Origin: Planctomycetota bacterium
Lineage (GTDB): Bacteria; Planctomycetota; UBA8108; UBA1146; JAJFFE01
Direction: 5' to 3'
Length of the DNA: 6,606 nucleotides
Assembly: GCA_020425835.1 (NCBI GenBank)
Contig: JAGQRC010000214.1
Span: 1 to 6,606, forward strand
Every line of letters begins with the position of its first letter. Within the stretch, counting starts at the first letter, position 1. The position numbers and the translations under genes were made by a program. The notes beneath the pieces are model-generated. The model did no database searches, was not told the DNA's origin, and saw nothing but the letters and a program-made list of their open reading frames with translations. Positions 4,508 to 6,606 of this stretch are shown here, piece after piece.

Positions 4508-4999
4508 TCATCCCCCGGCAGAATCGATGCGCGTGAATCGAGAATGGCGTGGAGCCATGTCCAGCCCGTGCAGATCCCGGCCCTCGACGAACGAGAAGAA
4601 GGTCGGGCCGACGAAGTCCGCGTGTTTCAGCAACGACCCCGTGTCGGCGCACTGCACGTGCTTGGTCCCGTAGTCCTCGTCCGGGTCGATTTCCGGGGCT
4701 CGGATGAGCTCGCGCAGGTAGAGCTCGATCGGCCGACGTCCCTGGAGATCCTCGCGACACGTCACGTTCCACAGGGCTGCGAGGCTCTCCTCGTGCACTC
4801 CGGGTCGCGCCGAGTTGGAGAAGTGCGCGACGAGCTCGTCGAACCGCTCGACCGATTGGAACAGGGCCTGGAGATGATCCACGCTATGGCCGAATGCCGC
4901 TTCCAGCTCGGCGCCGACACGGCGACGAACATCGTCCTCGTGATCTGCGAGGTCGAACGCACTGCCCGCGGAGTGGTGCGGTATCCTCCGATGCCACAT
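4508..4999 (-). CDS. Unknown protein, 163 residues
   Basis: I do not recognise this gene. The protein is acidic and mostly helical in appearance, with segments GAELEAAFGHSVDHLQALFQ, SVERFDELVAHFSNSARPG, LAALWNVTCREDLQG, RPIELYLRELIRAPEIDPDE, and a more strand-like end with KHVQCADTGSLLKHADFVG, PTFFSFVEGRDLHGL. There is no signal peptide or membrane segment. Third codon positions are rich in G/C on this strand, which supports it over the overlapping plus-strand frame. The start at 4999 has GGAAAGG 6 nt upstream; an in-frame ATG at 5038 would add 13 residues but has no good ribosome site. Further upstream extension would run into the divergent protease gene. It ends in TGA and has its own terminator, so it is probably transcribed alone. 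Confidence 0.72.
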   Translation of the reverse strand: MWHRRIPHHSAGSAFDLADHEDDVRRRVGAELEAAFGHSVDHLQALFQSVERFDELVAHFSNSARPGVHEESLAALWNVTCREDLQGRRPIELYLRELIRAPEIDPDEDYGTKHVQCADTGSLLKHADFVGPTFFSFVEGRDLHGLDMAPRHSRFTRIDSAGG

Positions 5000-5089
5000 G
5001 GACGACCTTTCCAGACGGGCAGCCTCTCCGCGCTCCATGATCCGGGTTCCGAGGCCCGCCGCAACGTAATCGACCCGTGGGAGTGAGAC
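5000..5089. promoter_or_regulatory. Divergent promoter region of the 163-residue gene and the protease
   Basis: These 90 bases separate two divergent starts. They contain GGAAAGG for the minus-strand gene (5012-5006) and GGGAG for the plus-strand gene (5079-5083, 6 nt from the ATG). Both promoters must lie here or inside the opposing genes; none can be assigned by eye. Confidence 0.45.
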
Positions 5090-6606
5090 ATGCGAGTCTC
5101 CGGCGCTTTCGGAACGGCGATCATCGCGGGAGTGCTCCTCGCGGCGAACCTCCTCGCTCTCGGCGGGGAGCCGAGCGGCCGACGGATGGACGGCGACCCG
5201 GAACCCCTTCGCCCTCGATCGCCGAGTCCGAGTCGATGGAGAGATCCCCGATCCTCGCGGACGTTCGGCCGCCGGCACCCGAGCCTCGTCGCCCTTCGGT
5301 CGAGCACCGGGTCTCCGTCCTGGTTCGGGACCTTCGATCCCCAGCACCATCGCCCTCGCTGCGTCTACGGTGCCGGCGTGGACCTGAGTGATCCGCTCAC
5401 CGAGGCGCCGGCGGTCATCGCGCGCCGGATCCTCGACGTCCATGTCGAGTGCTTCGCACTCGCCCCGTCATCGTTCCGTTTCGCCCGCGAATCGGTCCGT
5501 GGTCCGATCCACGTCGTCCACTTCGTCCAGGTCTTCGACGGTCTTCCCGTTCGAGGGAGCCGCGCGGACGTGACGCTGCGTCGCGTGGACGATGGGTCGG
5601 GTTCCCACTGGGTCTGGAACCGGCTCGATCTCGAGGCGATCGATGCGGCGCCACGGCCTCTCGTCGGCTTTCGTTCCCCGGAGGAGGCGATCGCGCGCGC
5701 ACAGGCCATCGTGGTCGGGGCGGTGGATGTCCGCGCCCCGCGGCTCGAACTCCTTCCGGTCCCCTCGTCGAACGCGTCCGATGGGAACTGGACGGGACGC
5801 CCGGTCTACACGATCGAGGTCCGCACCGAGCACCCGGTGGCGCTGCGGCGCCTGCACCTCGACGCGCGAACACTGGAGTGTTGCGCCAATGTCGACACCA
5901 CGTGCGATCTCGACGTGGTCGGTCACGCCGAGGGATGGGGATCCCCGGAGCTGTGGCCCGATCTCCCCACCCAACCGCCGGTGCTCCAACCGCTCGCGGG
6001 GCTCCAGATCGTGGTCCCGGGATTCGGAGAGACGATCACCGACGCGCTCGGGAACTTCGTCGTGCCGGGCGGCGGGACCGATCCGGTCGACCTGTGGGTC
6101 GGTCTCCAGGGCCCGTTCGTCCAGGTCCAGAACGCGTCGGGACCGGAGGCGACCGTCGCCGCGACGCTGCTCCCCGGAACTCCGTCGACACTGACCTTCG
6201 GCGCATCGTCGAACGCCACCGAGATCGCTCAGATCAACGGCTTCGTCCATACGAACATCGCGCACGACTTCCTCGCGACGCTCGCACCGAACTCCGCTCT
6301 CGACATCCCTCTGCCCTGCGTCGTCAACGAGTCGACGGGGGGCTGTGTCGCCTACTACTCCGACGGCGAGATCCACTTCTCGGTCGCCGGTGGGGCATGC
6401 GTCAACACCGCGTACTCGACCATCGTCTACCACGAGTACGCCCATGCGATCCTCGACCTCGAGCACGGTTTCGATCCCGGCTCCTACCACGAGGGCATGG
6501 CCGACGCATACTCGGCGCTCCTCACCGATGACCCGAACGTCGGCCTCGCCTACGAGTCCGGACTCGTGCTCCGCAATGTCGATACGCGGGACCGGGGCTA
6601 CCCGGA
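5090..6606 (+). CDS. Secreted gluzincin-type zinc metalloprotease, 5' part (C-terminus beyond the window)
   Basis: An open frame starts with ATG at 5090 and continues for 505 codons to the window edge. Residues 1-26 form a signal peptide (MRVSGAFGTAIIAGVLLAAN), followed by an Arg/Pro/Ser-rich linker. About residues 138-165 (GPIHVVHFVQVFDGLPVRGS) resemble the FTP/PepSY-type propeptide of M4 and M36 proteases. About residues 303-350 (LAGLQIVVPGFGETITDALG, NFVVPGG) look like a small beta-sandwich inserted ahead of the catalytic part. The zinc site is HEYAH at 448-452, with Glu468 in HEGMADAYS as likely third ligand and Glu449 as catalytic base. The likely role is hydrolysis of extracellular protein. 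Family assignment among M36-, M4- or related gluzincins is uncertain because the rest is missing. It is divergent from the unknown 163-residue gene and has no internal TGA. Confidence 0.85.
   Translation, partial: MRVSGAFGTAIIAGVLLAANLLALGGEPSGRRMDGDPEPLRPRSPSPSRWRDPRSSRTFGRRHPSLVALRSSTGSPSWFGTFDPQHHRPRCVYGAGVDLSDPLTEAPAVIARRILDVHVECFALAPSSFRFARESVRGPIHVVHFVQVFDGLPVRGSRADVTLRRVDDGSGSHWVWNRLDLEAIDAAPRPLVGFRSPEEAIARAQAIVVGAVDVRAPRLELLPVPSSNASDGNWTGRPVYTIEVRTEHPVALRRLHLDARTLECCANVDTTCDLDVVGHAEGWGSPELWPDLPTQPPVLQPLAGLQIVVPGFGETITDALGNFVVPGGGTDPVDLWVGLQGPFVQVQNASGPEATVAATLLPGTPSTLTFGASSNATEIAQINGFVHTNIAHDFLATLAPNSALDIPLPCVVNESTGGCVAYYSDGEIHFSVAGGACVNTAYSTIVYHEYAHAILDLEHGFDPGSYHEGMADAYSALLTDDPNVGLAYESGLVLRNVDTRDRGYP

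Noticed and set aside
4430..4510. Readthrough of the TGA at 4510-4508 to give a fourth selenoprotein tail containing IPCGRC
   Set aside because: The extension passes into an intrinsic terminator (4477-4439), its sequence is arginine-rich and shadow-like, and no compact G-first hairpin lies at SECIS distance.
4544..5086. Plus-strand frame of 180 residues over the 163-residue gene
   Set aside because: Its first codon position coincides with the G/C-rich third position of the minus-strand gene, and the minus strand has the better ribosome site and a terminator.
5449..6531. Arg/Gly-rich frames on both strands across 5449-6531
   Set aside because: They overlap the open protease frame, which carries a signal peptide, propeptide features and HEYAH; the others are compositional shadows.

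Overview
Organism. The window is GC-rich (roughly two thirds G+C by eye), densely coding and strongly biased to G/C at third codon positions. Four genes start with apparent export signals. The mix of exported thioredoxin-fold proteins, a von Willebrand A (VWA)-like protein and a secreted zinc protease suggests a Gram-negative-type bacterium such as Planctomycetota or a related lineage. That placement is a weak guess. The stronger inference is that the organism uses selenocysteine (Sec).

Main observation. Three genes are each interrupted by one in-frame TGA that does not look like a stop. In the redoxin gene (928-1560, +) the TGA sits where the family's C-terminal PYGC-type motif has Cys, and the motif continues after it (NVKY). 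In the TlpA-like gene (3358-1997, -) the TGA replaces the first Cys of the CxxC active site, giving UHLC. In the VWA-like gene (4171-3473, -) the TGA falls in the D-x-S-x-S motif, giving DFUGS. Each TGA is followed, with its hairpin loop 17-23 nt downstream, by a perfect 6-7 bp stem whose loop begins with G. That is the layout expected of a bacterial SECIS element. A plain ORF caller would split or truncate all three genes.

Layout. 1-619 (-): an ArsR-family repressor and the start of an SRPBCC/AHSA1-type gene, with 4-nt overlap, behind an operator-like inverted repeat. 620-927: divergent intergenic region with a terminator-like hairpin and a palindrome. 928-1560 (+): exported redoxin selenoprotein, then a strong hairpin terminator. 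1708-4171 (-): apparent operon of VWA-like selenoprotein, TlpA-like selenoprotein with a long unknown N-terminal region, and a 79-residue unknown protein. 4172-4507: intergenic region with a degenerate 36-bp tandem repeat and the terminator of the next gene. 4508-4999 (-): unknown 163-residue protein with its own terminator. 5090-6606 (+): secreted gluzincin-type metalloprotease with HEYAH, running off the window end.

How it fits together. The two convergent units, redoxin and VWA-TlpA-79aa, all look like extracytoplasmic thiol/selenol redox functions. They may form a local envelope redox module in a Sec-rich genome. This is inference: no Sec machinery gene (selA, selB, selC, selD) lies in the window.
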